Positions 45,474 through 53,999 of a DNA stretch of 64,000 nucleotides are shown in pieces. The notes below the pieces were generated by a model, which searched no databases, was not told the DNA's origin, and saw only the letters and a program-made list of their open reading frames with translations. Both the position numbers and the translations under genes were made by a program. The stretch's first letter is position 1, and each line of letters opens with the position of its first letter. Source of the stretch: Pseudomonadota bacterium (GTDB lineage Bacteria > Pseudomonadota > Alphaproteobacteria > Acetobacterales > Acetobacteraceae); contig JABBOH010000003.1 of the NCBI GenBank assembly GCA_019351895.1, positions 124,001 through 188,000 of the forward strand. Direction: 5' to 3'.

Positions 45474-46463
45474 AGCTCCCCCGGCATCGTCAGGATCCGG
45501 CAGTGGCGGCGCCGCTGGTTTCGGAATCTCGATCTCCTTGAATGTGACGCGGCTCCCGCTCGTGCTCTCCGCCGTCACCTTCTGCCGGCACCGGAACAGA
45601 TAGCCGTCCCGCCGGCGGTACCACACCGCCCCCTGCCACAGCGGCTGGGACAGCATCTCCTCCCACAGCCGCGCGAAGTCGGCGGTCTCGATGCCTGTCG
45701 GCTTGATCAGGACCGGCGTGTGGCCCAGCGCCTCGTCCGCCTTGAACCGCGTGATCCGCGTGAATGCATCATTCACCCAGAGGATGCGGCTGCCGCGGTC
45801 GACAACCATCTCGGCATGGTGCGCCACTGTCGCAGGCGTCTTGCCGAACCCGTCAGTCAGGCCTTCGTGCGGCGACACCTCGACCATGAACGCAAAGAAC
45901 CCCTCGAGTTGACCGGCGCTGTCGAAATGAGGGGCATAGACCGTGCAATAGGTCGCGACGCCACCACCCGGCAGGGCCACGAGCTGGGAGAAGCTCTGGA
46001 TCTCCCCGCTCAGGACCCCGCGAATGAAGGGCGCAGACCGGTCATAGGCCGGCGCGCCGACGACCTCCCTCATGGTCCTCCCGAGAATGTCATCGGGACG
46101 CTTGCCGAAGGCGCGTTCGTGCAGAGGATTGGCGAAGCGCGCAACAAGATCATTGCCCCAGAAGGACACGAGGCCCGGGTAGATCCGCGCCATCAGATCC
46201 GCGGCACCCTGCGCGTCCTGCGCCGCCACGGCGGTCGCGCGCACGAGAGCCGCCAAGCTGGAGACGCCAAGTTTCGACATGATGGCCGCGCGATGGGCCT
46301 CTACCGTCCGGGCGCTGAGGCCGAGGCCCTGCGCGATGACCTTGTTCGGCTTGCCAGCGACGATCCCGTCCAGAACCTCCCGCTGCCTCGGCGACAAGCG
46401 GCCTCGAAGTGGCTTCGGCTGAGCAACCGGTGGATCGGTTCCCGTTTCGGCATCCTGCGACAA
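45432..46463 (-). CDS. HTH (LuxR-type)-PAS regulator, 3' end inside tRNA-Arg
   Basis: A 343-aa cytoplasmic regulator with the order reversed from most LuxR proteins: the LuxR helix-turn-helix comes first (LSPRQREVLDGIVAGKPNKV, then GLSARTVEAHRAAIMSKLGV, residues 22-80) and two PAS domains follow (about 95-205 and 215-325, the second with AEMVVDRGSRILWVNDAFTR). TTG 46463 with GGGGG 6 nt upstream is used; in-frame starts to 46607 exist. The last residues (RALVDSNHRPTA) are read from the antisense of tRNA-Arg and the stop is in its anticodon loop, so the native C-terminus may have been lost. Likely local regulator of the gene group that follows on the same strand upstream. Confidence 0.8.
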   Translation of the reverse strand: MSQDAETGTDPPVAQPKPLRGRLSPRQREVLDGIVAGKPNKVIAQGLGLSARTVEAHRAAIMSKLGVSSLAALVRATAVAAQDAQGAADLMARIYPGLVSFWGNDLVARFANPLHERAFGKRPDDILGRTMREVVGAPAYDRSAPFIRGVLSGEIQSFSQLVALPGGGVATYCTVYAPHFDSAGQLEGFFAFMVEVSPHEGLTDGFGKTPATVAHHAEMVVDRGSRILWVNDAFTRITRFKADEALGHTPVLIKPTGIETADFARLWEEMLSQPLWQGAVWYRRRDGYLFRCRQKVTAESTSGSRVTFKEIEIPKPAAPPLPDPDDAGGAWRALVDSNHRPTA

Positions 46464-46720
46464 GATCGGCCCCCGCAAAACGGATGTTACAGAGGCCGTT
46501 CGGCCGGCAACCTGGGCACAACGCCGCTGCGAGTGCAGGCTCCTGGACTGACGGAAGCCATCGCGCCTCGGATGTCCGATGACCAGGCAGCAGATTTCAC
46601 GACACACCGGCTTCCGTCAAGTCGAGAATGACGCAGTCAACTCCGCGGATGCCCGCGCTGGCCTCCGCAACGGCACGTTTTGCAGCGGGTGCATCTTTGT
46701 GTATGCGTGGCGGCCAAGTT

Positions 46721-48562
46721 TCAGAGTCGTATGGCGCCCGAGGCGATTTTCGACAGGCAATCGCTGTCGCATGGAAGCATGCTCTCGCTCGCGGGATCAT
46801 TGAACCACAGGCTGTCTGGGACGGCAGGCGGAGCCAGCCCCTCGCGGGCAAAGTCTTCGGTTTTGAGTTTGAAGGTGCCCGTCTGCGGGATCGAGCGGCA
46901 CAGGCGGATGAAGAGGGGCCGGGCGAATGCCGGCAATTCCGCCGCGATGTGCGTCTTCAGGACCTGCAGGGACAGCCTCTCATTTCCGACAACCGCGGCC
47001 ATTCCGGCCCGCCCCTCCGCCCCCGGGACCGCAACACCGTAGGCGACAGCGTCGACCACGCCCTCGCATTTCATGATCGCGGCCGCGACCTCCACCGCCG
47101 ATACGTTCTCGCCCTTCCAGCGAAAACTGAAGCCCAGCCTGTCGACGAAGTAGAAATAGCCCAAACGATCCCGGCGCATGAGGTCGCCGGTGCGGAACCA
47201 GATATCACCGCTTGCAAACACATCGTGCAGCCGCTTCCGCCCGCTTGCCGCCGCATCGGTATAGCCGTCGAAGCGTCGCGCCGCGTGCCTGCTGCTCTGG
47301 TCGATACGCCCAATGGCCTCGCCCGTTTCGTCGGCATCGCACGCAATGCAGCGGCCGTCGGCATCGCGCACCGGCAGACCCGTTGTCTCGTCGAGACGGA
47401 TTATCGCCACGGGGAAACGGTGAGCGAGGAAGGGCGGGATCCGGCCGATGGCACCGGGCTTGCCCTCGCAATTATACAGCGAGACGTTACCCTCGGTCGC
47501 CGCATAGTATTCCAGGATTCGCGGTATCTTGAAGCGGGCCTGGAACTCCGTCCAGACCTCGCGGCGCAACCCGTTGCCGCAGCAAAGACGGAGACGATGC
47601 GGCCGGGGCCTATCCTCGTCTCCCGTATGCAGCAGATAGCGGCAAAGCTCTCCGATATACTGGAAGATCGTGCAATCGTTCTCCGTGACGTCGGACCAGA
47701 AACGGCTCGCGGAGAACTGACGCCGGATGACAAGCGATGCCCCCGCCACCAGCATGGCCCCGACCGCGACAACGCCGCCGACGCTGTGATACATGGGCAG
47801 GCAATCGTACAGCCGATCTTCAGGCTGCGCATCCATCATGCCGGCGAACCATCCGCTCCATTCGAGGATGCGCCCATGCGTGACGTAAGCGGCTTTCGGC
47901 AAGCCGGTCGTGCCGGAGGTGAAGATCAGCAAGGCGGCATCGGCGGCGCTGATCCCGGCAGGCCGATGCTGCTCCTCGTGGCGCGTTCCGTGCCGATCGT
48001 GACCGCGCGCGCGACGGAGATGGAGCGACCCGTCATGCGTCCAGAGGTCAGCCGCAACGGAATGTGCGTCAAGCGCCTCAGACACTCGACCGTACCATGC
48101 ATCGTCAACGATCACATGGCTGCAGCGGGCCGCTTGGACGCAATGGGCAAGACCGGCGCCGACGAGGTTGGTGTTGATCAGGGCCACGACGCAGCCGATA
48201 TGCGTCAGTCCCAGCCAGATCGCGACGTAGTCCACGCAGTTCGGCATGATGAGGCAGACGACGGACCCATGACCAAGGTCCTCGCTCAAGGCCCAATCCG
48301 CGTACACCGTTGCTCGCGCTACAACCTCGCCGTAGGTGAGCTGCGCTCTCTCGTCGACCAGCGCGAGGGCGTCGCGCCGCCCGGCGGCCTGCCTCTCGAC
48401 GATCGAGAGCAGCGTGGCCGCCTCGTCCTGCTCAAGCGACTGGCTCCACTGCAGCGCCCGAAGCCAGTGCTGCAGTGGCTTCTCCTGGACCGGGCGGGTT
48501 GAGGACCCGCCCGTTCCGCCCACGCTCGCGCTACCTCCGCCGGAAGCGAGGGTAAGGTCCAT
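46721..48562 (-). CDS. FATP/ACSVL-type acyl-CoA synthetase
   Basis: AMP-forming ligase, 613 aa, activating long or very long fatty acids. The ATP motif is IFTSGTTGLPKAAYVTH, the A5 region EYYAATEGN, A7 TGDLMRRDRLGYFYF and A8 DRLGFSFRWKGENVSAVEV. The C-terminal TGTFKLKT is the FATP-type Lys motif. The first 30 residues are Gly/Ser-rich and extra. It lies 25 bases after the HDO gene, so it is probably the last gene of the metabolic operon. It could supply acyl-CoA to an unknown acceptor made by the upstream enzymes. Confidence 0.88.
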   Translation of the reverse strand: MDLTLASGGGSASVGGTGGSSTRPVQEKPLQHWLRALQWSQSLEQDEAATLLSIVERQAAGRRDALALVDERAQLTYGEVVARATVYADWALSEDLGHGSVVCLIMPNCVDYVAIWLGLTHIGCVVALINTNLVGAGLAHCVQAARCSHVIVDDAWYGRVSEALDAHSVAADLWTHDGSLHLRRARGHDRHGTRHEEQHRPAGISAADAALLIFTSGTTGLPKAAYVTHGRILEWSGWFAGMMDAQPEDRLYDCLPMYHSVGGVVAVGAMLVAGASLVIRRQFSASRFWSDVTENDCTIFQYIGELCRYLLHTGDEDRPRPHRLRLCCGNGLRREVWTEFQARFKIPRILEYYAATEGNVSLYNCEGKPGAIGRIPPFLAHRFPVAIIRLDETTGLPVRDADGRCIACDADETGEAIGRIDQSSRHAARRFDGYTDAAASGRKRLHDVFASGDIWFRTGDLMRRDRLGYFYFVDRLGFSFRWKGENVSAVEVAAAIMKCEGVVDAVAYGVAVPGAEGRAGMAAVVGNERLSLQVLKTHIAAELPAFARPLFIRLCRSIPQTGTFKLKTEDFAREGLAPPAVPDSLWFNDPASESMLPCDSDCLSKIASGAIRL

Positions 48563-48587
48563 GCGGAGGCCGCCTCACGCGCGCCTG

Positions 48588-49229
48588 TCAGTTCGTGCCG
48601 AAACGCGGCACACAGATCCGGTAGATGTCCCTGAACGCTGTCCACAGCGGCACCACACGGTCATCCGGCTGTAGATGGCGGCTCAACGCCCCATGTCCCG
48701 CGTCCGGATCGCTGTCAAAGCGGACGTGCTCGGCAAGGAAATGGCGGAACCCACGGAGCAGATCGTTGTTCCAGTCGTCGTACCGCAGCATCGCCGTGAA
48801 CACGGCCTCGAGACCGCCGTCCTCGTAGCTTGCGATGCTCAAAGCCCGCGACATGGGATCGAGGCTCCGCGTCGCATCGAGATAATCGGCGCCCGCCGCC
48901 TCGACCCGAGCCGCGAGTTCGGCCGGGATCGTATTCAGAAGCAATGTGCGCCGCATGAACTCATCATGGTTCATCTTCTCGCCTGCTGCCGCTACACCGG
49001 GCCAGGGCGACAAATTCGCCGTGTTGCACTCCTCGCGTTCAAGCTCGGCGAGCTTGGGATCCTCGGGGAAAAGCTCGCAGGCAATCTGCAGGCTCTCCCG
49101 GAACTGGATGCTGAAGTAGTAGTACGCGCAGGCAGCAGCGACCATCTCTTCGCTAGTCAGAGAGGCCCAATCCCATTCGCTGATCTCATCGACAATTCGT
49201 TTGTAGGCGAAACTTACTACCGTATCCAT
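48588..49229 (-). CDS. Heme-oxygenase-like (HDO-type) putative di-iron oxidase
   Basis: An all-helical protein of 213 aa with the heme-oxygenase-like fold shared by UndA, SznF, BesC and the iron-containing redox enzyme families. The C-terminal ligand helix is FLAEHVRFDSDPDAGHG, giving H168, D172 and H179. Other candidate ligands are E45, E66/E67, H88 and E136. HDOs use Fe2 and O2 for oxidative C-C cleavage, desaturation or N-oxygenation of amino acids and fatty acids. GGGAG 7 nt before ATG 49229. It sits 56 bases after a PLP decarboxylase and before an acyl-CoA synthetase, a setting typical of natural-product genes. Substrate unknown. Confidence 0.7.
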   Translation of the reverse strand: MDTVVSFAYKRIVDEISEWDWASLTSEEMVAAACAYYYFSIQFRESLQIACELFPEDPKLAELEREECNTANLSPWPGVAAAGEKMNHDEFMRRTLLLNTIPAELAARVEAAGADYLDATRSLDPMSRALSIASYEDGGLEAVFTAMLRYDDWNNDLLRGFRHFLAEHVRFDSDPDAGHGALSRHLQPDDRVVPLWTAFRDIYRICVPRFGTN

Positions 49230-49285
49230 AGCCTGACTCCCAAGGTCAAAGTGTTTCCCGCCCGCGCTGCTCGGCAGCGCTCCTC

Positions 49286-50749
49286 TTACCCTTCTTCTGT
49301 CCGCGTTCCTTGGCCGTAGCCCGGCTTTCGGACGTTGTTCAGGAGATCGACAAGCATCCGGACATCATCGGCCGTTGTCTGACCATTGACCGGACAAATT
49401 CTGAGGGCATCTTGTCCCTTGAACCGTGTGCACGAGACCCAGGCCTGGCCCGAGTCCAAAACCCCCCGCGCGATATCTCCGACGGCGCGCGAACCTTCCG
49501 GCGGCACGGCGCACACAACCGCCAGCCGCGACTCGTTTACGATCGTCCAGCCTGCCGCCCGAAGGCGCTCCGCGACGAGATCGGCCAGGCCCACGCTGCG
49601 CTCGACATGTTCGCCGTAGCCTTGCCAGCCGACGGCGGCGAGCGCAAGGAACAGCCGAAGCCCGATGAAGCGCCGCGACCATTGAACGGTCATCATGTAC
49701 GGGTCGACCGCGTGATCCGACGACGGCATGAAATAGCCATCAATATGGAATGCGTCCCGTAAAGGTCCGCTGAGCCGCGTGAGAAACAGCGAGCAGGCCA
49801 TCGTCGTCGCGAGCCACTTGTGGGCGTCGATCGTGATGGAATGCGCGCGTTCGATCCCAGCCAGCAGCCCGCGCATCGTCTCGGAGACGACAGCCGCGCC
49901 GCCCCAGGCTCCGTCCACGTGGTACCAGAGCCCATGACGCTCGGCGATGTCCGCGCAAGCGTGCAGCGGGTCGATCATTCCGGCGCCTGTGGTCCCCGCC
50001 GTGGCGGACACCATCACCGGTACCAGCCCCTGCTGCCGGTCGCTCTCTATCATATCGGCGAGCGCCGCAACGTCCATCCGTCCGTGCGCGTCCGTCGCCA
50101 CCGCCCGCACGCCTGCATGCCCGACACCGCTCTGGACGGCGATCTTGTACCAGGCGACGTGCGCGTCCTCGGACACATAGAACACCGGCGGCCCCGCGAA
50201 GGCGCCGATGCCCCTGTTGACGAAGTCCCGGTTGGCGTAGCTCAACGCCGAGATGAGCGCGGTGAAGTTCGCTTCCGAACCGCCCGTCGCGAAATGTCCG
50301 CCGGCAGTATCCGGGAAGCCGACGCGTTCCGCGAATGCCTGGATGACGTGGCGCTCGATCGCGACGGCGGCAGGCGATGTCGTCGCCGTTGCGAGCTGCG
50401 GATTGAACGCTGCCACGATCCGATCCGCGAGTTCGGCGGGCAGTGTCGGCGCGGGATTGAAGAGGCCGAAATAGCGCGGATGCGTGATCTGTACCAGCCC
50501 CTGCTTCAACTGGTCGATCACGAAGCCGATGGCGTCCGCGAGAGGCCTCGGCTGCTGGAAATCGAACGGCGCCAGACGTGAGCGCAGTATTTCGACGCCG
50601 ACAACGGGGGTCACGCGCCCCTCCGCCACCGACGCGCGCGCGGCGAGCAGAGCGTCCGTCACCGCATGCTCCCAAACCGCGCGCTCTTCCGGCGAGCAGA
50701 AAAGGCCGGGCATCGACGAGGCCAGGTCGTCGGGCGCGGGCGGGCGCAT
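49286..50749 (-). CDS. PLP-dependent group II decarboxylase
   Basis: Aromatic-amino-acid/glutamate-type decarboxylase fold, 487 aa. PLP residues in this numbering: H197 in SEDAHVAWYK stacks the ring, D279 in YHVDGAWGG binds the pyridine nitrogen, and K311 in TIDAHKW forms the Schiff base. ATG 50749 has AGGA 7 nt upstream; GTG 50773 is in frame and would overlap the previous stop. Substrate class (aromatic, acidic or diamino acid) is not deducible. It is coupled to the MetA-like gene (17-base gap), implying decarboxylation of an amino acid made by the MetY/MetA pair or of its acceptor. Confidence 0.9.
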   Translation of the reverse strand: MRPPAPDDLASSMPGLFCSPEERAVWEHAVTDALLAARASVAEGRVTPVVGVEILRSRLAPFDFQQPRPLADAIGFVIDQLKQGLVQITHPRYFGLFNPAPTLPAELADRIVAAFNPQLATATTSPAAVAIERHVIQAFAERVGFPDTAGGHFATGGSEANFTALISALSYANRDFVNRGIGAFAGPPVFYVSEDAHVAWYKIAVQSGVGHAGVRAVATDAHGRMDVAALADMIESDRQQGLVPVMVSATAGTTGAGMIDPLHACADIAERHGLWYHVDGAWGGAAVVSETMRGLLAGIERAHSITIDAHKWLATTMACSLFLTRLSGPLRDAFHIDGYFMPSSDHAVDPYMMTVQWSRRFIGLRLFLALAAVGWQGYGEHVERSVGLADLVAERLRAAGWTIVNESRLAVVCAVPPEGSRAVGDIARGVLDSGQAWVSCTRFKGQDALRICPVNGQTTADDVRMLVDLLNNVRKPGYGQGTRTEEG

Positions 50750-50766
50750 GTGGAAGTCCTGTTCCG

Positions 50767-51669
50767 TCAGCACGGCACGAAATCCGAGAGACCTCGCAAC
50801 TCGGGAGAGGTGGCGCCGAGCGCCGGGGCCCGGCGCAGACCGAGGCTTTTCCGCTCGGCCAGTTCACGGAACCAATTGCGGTAGAGTGTCACGGCCGCGG
50901 GGCGCCAGGACGCGTCGCCGACATAATGGCAGGGCGGCAACGGCGGCGTTGCGCGCTCTCCCATGTCGAAGCGCTTGAGGTCGCGCTGGAACTCGCGCTG
51001 CAGGGTATCGGCGTCGTATTCCGGATGGCTCTGCAGGAAGAGCGCGGGCGCCGCGCCACGCCTCTCGAACAGATCGACCCCGACCTCCTCCGACCAGACG
51101 AGGATGCTGTAGCCGTGCATCTGCAATACGTCCTCCGGAAGCGTGTTGTGACGCGAGTGCGGCATCATCCATGTGCCGCCGATATCCGCCATGACGGGAT
51201 GACGCCGTGCCAGGATTTCGCCCGCGAATATTCCCGAGACCTTCTGCTCGAGCTTCACCCGCTCGATGCCATGCAGATGCAGCACCGCGGCGTGGGCCGC
51301 CAGGCACGACCAGATCGCCGGGGTTGCCGTATCCTCCGCCCAGTCGACAAGACGCCCGACAAGCGGCCGGACAGGATCGTCCGCGAGTCGCGCCGTCCGC
51401 GGTTCGGCGCCGGTGACGATGATGCCGTCGGCATCGGCATCGAACAGGGCATCGACATCCTCCTCCTCCACGGCGCTGCCGCGGGAATGCTCGCGATAGA
51501 ATTTCACGATCACGTCATGCTCGGTGGCGCCTGCACCAAGCAGGTTCCTGAATTGCCGCACCGTCGCGCGGCGCGCCGCCTCGGGCATATTGTTCACAAC
51601 CGCGATTGTCAGGCTCTGGCGTGGCGCGGGAGCGCGGCCCGACGCCGGAACGGCCACCGCCGCGTTCAT
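50767..51669 (-). CDS. MetA-type homoserine O-acyltransferase-like protein
   Basis: Glutamine-amidotransferase-fold acyltransferase of 300 aa, related to homoserine O-succinyl/acetyltransferase MetA. The catalytic residues align: C122 in IWSCLAAHAAVLHLHGI, H215 and E217 in QSHPEYDADTLQREF. VVNNMPEAARRAT and MPHSRHNTLP are the equivalents of VNLMP and PHSRH. The sequence is distant from canonical MetA (SCLAAH instead of CWGAQ), so the substrate may differ. ATG 51669 overlaps the MetY-type stop (ATGA). It would make O-acyl-homoserine for the neighbouring sulfhydrylase. Confidence 0.82.
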   Translation of the reverse strand: MNAAVAVPASGRAPAPRQSLTIAVVNNMPEAARRATVRQFRNLLGAGATEHDVIVKFYREHSRGSAVEEEDVDALFDADADGIIVTGAEPRTARLADDPVRPLVGRLVDWAEDTATPAIWSCLAAHAAVLHLHGIERVKLEQKVSGIFAGEILARRHPVMADIGGTWMMPHSRHNTLPEDVLQMHGYSILVWSEEVGVDLFERRGAAPALFLQSHPEYDADTLQREFQRDLKRFDMGERATPPLPPCHYVGDASWRPAAVTLYRNWFRELAERKSLGLRRAPALGATSPELRGLSDFVPC

Positions 51670-53000
51670 GCTCGCACCCGCGCCGGTTGCTCGTGGCCGA
51701 GGCTGGGCTGCCTCCGTGCGCGCTGCCCGGTCGCTGCCGTCAGCGCCTGATCCAGATCGTCCAGAATGTCGTCGACATGCTCGATTCCGATGCTGAGACG
51801 TATGGTCGCGGGCGTGACGCCCGCCTTCAGCTGATCGTCGGCCGGCATCTGCCGATGCGTGGTCGACGCCGGATGGCAAGCCAGCGACTTCGCATCCCCC
51901 AGATTGACCACCCGCTTGACGAGCTTCAGGGCATCGTAGAAGCGGATCCCGCCGCCATAGCCGCCCTGTACGCCGAAGGTGAGGAGCGAGCAGGCGGAGC
52001 CTCCGAGATACTTCCGGACGCGCTCGTAGTAGGGGCTCGAAGGGAAGCCAGCGTAGTTCAGCCATTCGACGCGCGAATCGTCACGCAGGAACTGTGCGAC
52101 CTTGGCGGCATTCTCCACATGCCGCTCGACGCGAACGGCGACCGTCTCGATGCCCTGGAGGAGAAGAAAGGCGCTCATCGGCGCAAGAACCGCGCCAAGC
52201 GTACGCAGGAACACGCTGCGGCAGCGGGCGATGTAGGCCGCGCGGCCGAAATGCTCCGCATAGATCATGCCGTGATAGGAGGCGTCGGGCTTGTTGAACA
52301 TCGGGTAGCGGTTGGCGTGCTTTTCCCAAGGAAACCGCCCGGCGTCGATGACGATGCCGCCGAGGGTCGTGCCGTGGCCGCCAAGAAACTTGGTCATCGA
52401 GTGGATCACGATATCGGCACCGTGCTCGATCGGTCGGCACAGAACCGGCGTCGCGACGGTGTTATCGACGACGAGCGGCATGCCGTGGCGATGCGCGACC
52501 TGCGCCAATCCCGCAATGTCGGCGACGTTTCCCGCGGGATTTCCGACACTTTCGCAAAAGATCAACCGGGTGTCTTCATCGATCAGGGCTGCGATGTCGT
52601 GCGGGCTGTCGCTTTCGGCCAGGCGCACGCCGACGCCCATGCTCGCCAGATGATGCGAGAACAGGGTGTGCGTGGTGCCATAAAGCTGCGGCACCGAGAC
52701 GATGTTGCGCCCGGACTCGACGAGATTGGCCACGGCGCAATGGAGCGCCGCCTGTCCCGAGGCAACGGCCATTGCCTCGATGCCGCCTTCCATGGCCGCC
52801 ACGCGCTTTTCCAGAACCGCGTTCGTCGGATTGCTGATCCGGCTGTAGCGGTAGCCTTCGGCCTCCAGGTTGAAGAGCGCGGCGGCATGATCGGCCGAAT
52901 CGAACTCATAGGACGCCGTCTGATAGATCGGCACGGCAACGGCCCGCGTGGCGGTATCGCCATCGAAGCCCGCATGCAAAGCGAGCGTTTCACGCCGCAT
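51666..53000 (-). CDS. O-acetylhomoserine sulfhydrylase-type enzyme (MetY/Cys-Met metabolism PLP family)
   Basis: PLP-dependent gamma-replacement enzyme, 444 aa from ATG 53000 (TTG 53054 is an upstream alternative). Signature segments: VPIYQTASYEFDSADHAAAL, YSRISNPTNAVLEKRVA, and the Schiff-base Lys in VIHSMTKFLGGHGTTLGG. It replaces the acyl-oxygen of O-acylhomoserine with sulfide, or with another nucleophile in specialised relatives such as the C-terminal domain of rhizobitoxine synthase RtxA. The last 22 residues (RARRQPSLGHEQ...) are an unusual basic tail. ATGA overlap with the MetA-like gene. Either methionine synthesis or a specialised amino acid pathway. Confidence 0.9.
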   Translation of the reverse strand: MRRETLALHAGFDGDTATRAVAVPIYQTASYEFDSADHAAALFNLEAEGYRYSRISNPTNAVLEKRVAAMEGGIEAMAVASGQAALHCAVANLVESGRNIVSVPQLYGTTHTLFSHHLASMGVGVRLAESDSPHDIAALIDEDTRLIFCESVGNPAGNVADIAGLAQVAHRHGMPLVVDNTVATPVLCRPIEHGADIVIHSMTKFLGGHGTTLGGIVIDAGRFPWEKHANRYPMFNKPDASYHGMIYAEHFGRAAYIARCRSVFLRTLGAVLAPMSAFLLLQGIETVAVRVERHVENAAKVAQFLRDDSRVEWLNYAGFPSSPYYERVRKYLGGSACSLLTFGVQGGYGGGIRFYDALKLVKRVVNLGDAKSLACHPASTTHRQMPADDQLKAGVTPATIRLSIGIEHVDDILDDLDQALTAATGQRARRQPSLGHEQPARVRA

Positions 53001-53264
53001 GGCTGTGGCATCCCGGCCGTCGGTTCCGAAGGTCGTGACCGGAAGATGATCCAAACATCATCGATCCTTTGTCGTTTATAGCTTTAAGGAGATGGAGCGG
53101 GCGGAGCTTGCGCCAAGGCTTCTACGCAATCTTGTAGCGGGAACCGGCACGGGCGCTCTATACCAAAAAGAGAGGATGCGGACACTCCCACGAGGCAGAA
53201 GCTAAACCTCGTTGCACCTTCACAATCCGATGCAAAAGCGATTGATGCTTAGTCCCTCTGCCGA
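53001..53264 (-). other. Intergenic region upstream of the MetY-MetA-decarboxylase operon
   Basis: This 264-base gap separates two minus-strand gene sets and probably holds the promoter of the metY-type operon. On the minus strand a 6-bp hairpin (ACGAGG/CCTCGT, 53188-53212) and a small CTAC/GTAG hairpin are seen. I find no SAM-II, SAM-V or SAH riboswitch wording. The GTGATTTG and GCTAAA elements of SAM-II are missing. Confidence 0.4.
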
Positions 53265-53999
53265 TCACGCCGTGTTTCCGGCGTCGACCGTCATGACAGT
53301 CCCCGTGATGTTGCGTCCCTTGTCGCTCATCAAGAAGTCGACAGCATCGGCGATATCCTTGATGTCGACGAGCCTGCGAAGCGCGCTGCGACGCTCGATC
53401 CGCGAGCGGTCCTGTTCGCTCATGCCATCCGTCATATCGGTCGCGATGAATCCGGGGGCGACCGCATTGACGGTGATACCGGCGGCTCCGACTTCCCGGG
53501 CCAAGGATCGCGTGAAACCGTTCAGGGCCGCCTTGCTCGCGCTATAGGCCGACAGGCCGCTGTAGCCCGTCATGCTCACGATCGAGGAGATGTTGACGAT
53601 CCGCCCCTGCCCCTGCGTCAGCATGGAGCGCAACACGTGCTTCGTGAGCAGAATGGGAGCGGTGACGTTGAGAGCGATGAGCTTGGCGACCTCATCATCC
53701 TTGATCTGGCTCGCGAGGCCGTGGGTGCCGATGCCGGCATTGTTGACGAGACCATAAATCGGCCCGACCTCTCCCCGTATCGCCTTGACGAGTGGGCCCA
53801 GACCCGCCGAATCGGCGAGGTCGCAGCAATGAAACCGCACCGCGCCGCGCCCTTCCGCGGCGGCCCGATCGATCGCCTCCGACAGCTCAGCTGTCTGCCG
53901 TCGCGCGACCGCGTGAACGCTGAAACCGGAAGAGGCGAGACCTAGGCTGATGCCGAGGCCGAGGCCGCGGCTACCGCCGGTTACGATAACGTTACGCAT
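53265..53999 (-). CDS. SDR-family reductase, FabG-like
   Basis: NAD(P)H-dependent short-chain dehydrogenase, 244 aa. Cofactor motif TGGSRGLGLGISLG, NNAGIGTHG, catalytic Ser in VNISSIVSMTGYSGL and YSASK (YxxxK), then the C-terminal GNITGTVMTVDAGNT-type end (ITGTVMTVDAG). It resembles 3-oxoacyl-ACP reductases and would suit reduction of a carrier-bound keto intermediate. Its start overlaps the ligase gene by 8 bases. Last gene of the hydrolase-ACP-ligase-SDR unit. Confidence 0.9.
   Translation of the reverse strand: MRNVIVTGGSRGLGLGISLGLASSGFSVHAVARRQTAELSEAIDRAAAEGRGAVRFHCCDLADSAGLGPLVKAIRGEVGPIYGLVNNAGIGTHGLASQIKDDEVAKLIALNVTAPILLTKHVLRSMLTQGQGRIVNISSIVSMTGYSGLSAYSASKAALNGFTRSLAREVGAAGITVNAVAPGFIATDMTDGMSEQDRSRIERRSALRRLVDIKDIADAVDFLMSDKGRNITGTVMTVDAGNTA

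Noticed and set aside
53001-53264. SAM-II or SAH riboswitch before the MetY-type gene
   Set aside because: Such elements are common before met genes in alphaproteobacteria, but the conserved GTGATTTG and GCTAAA pieces are not present on the minus strand here.
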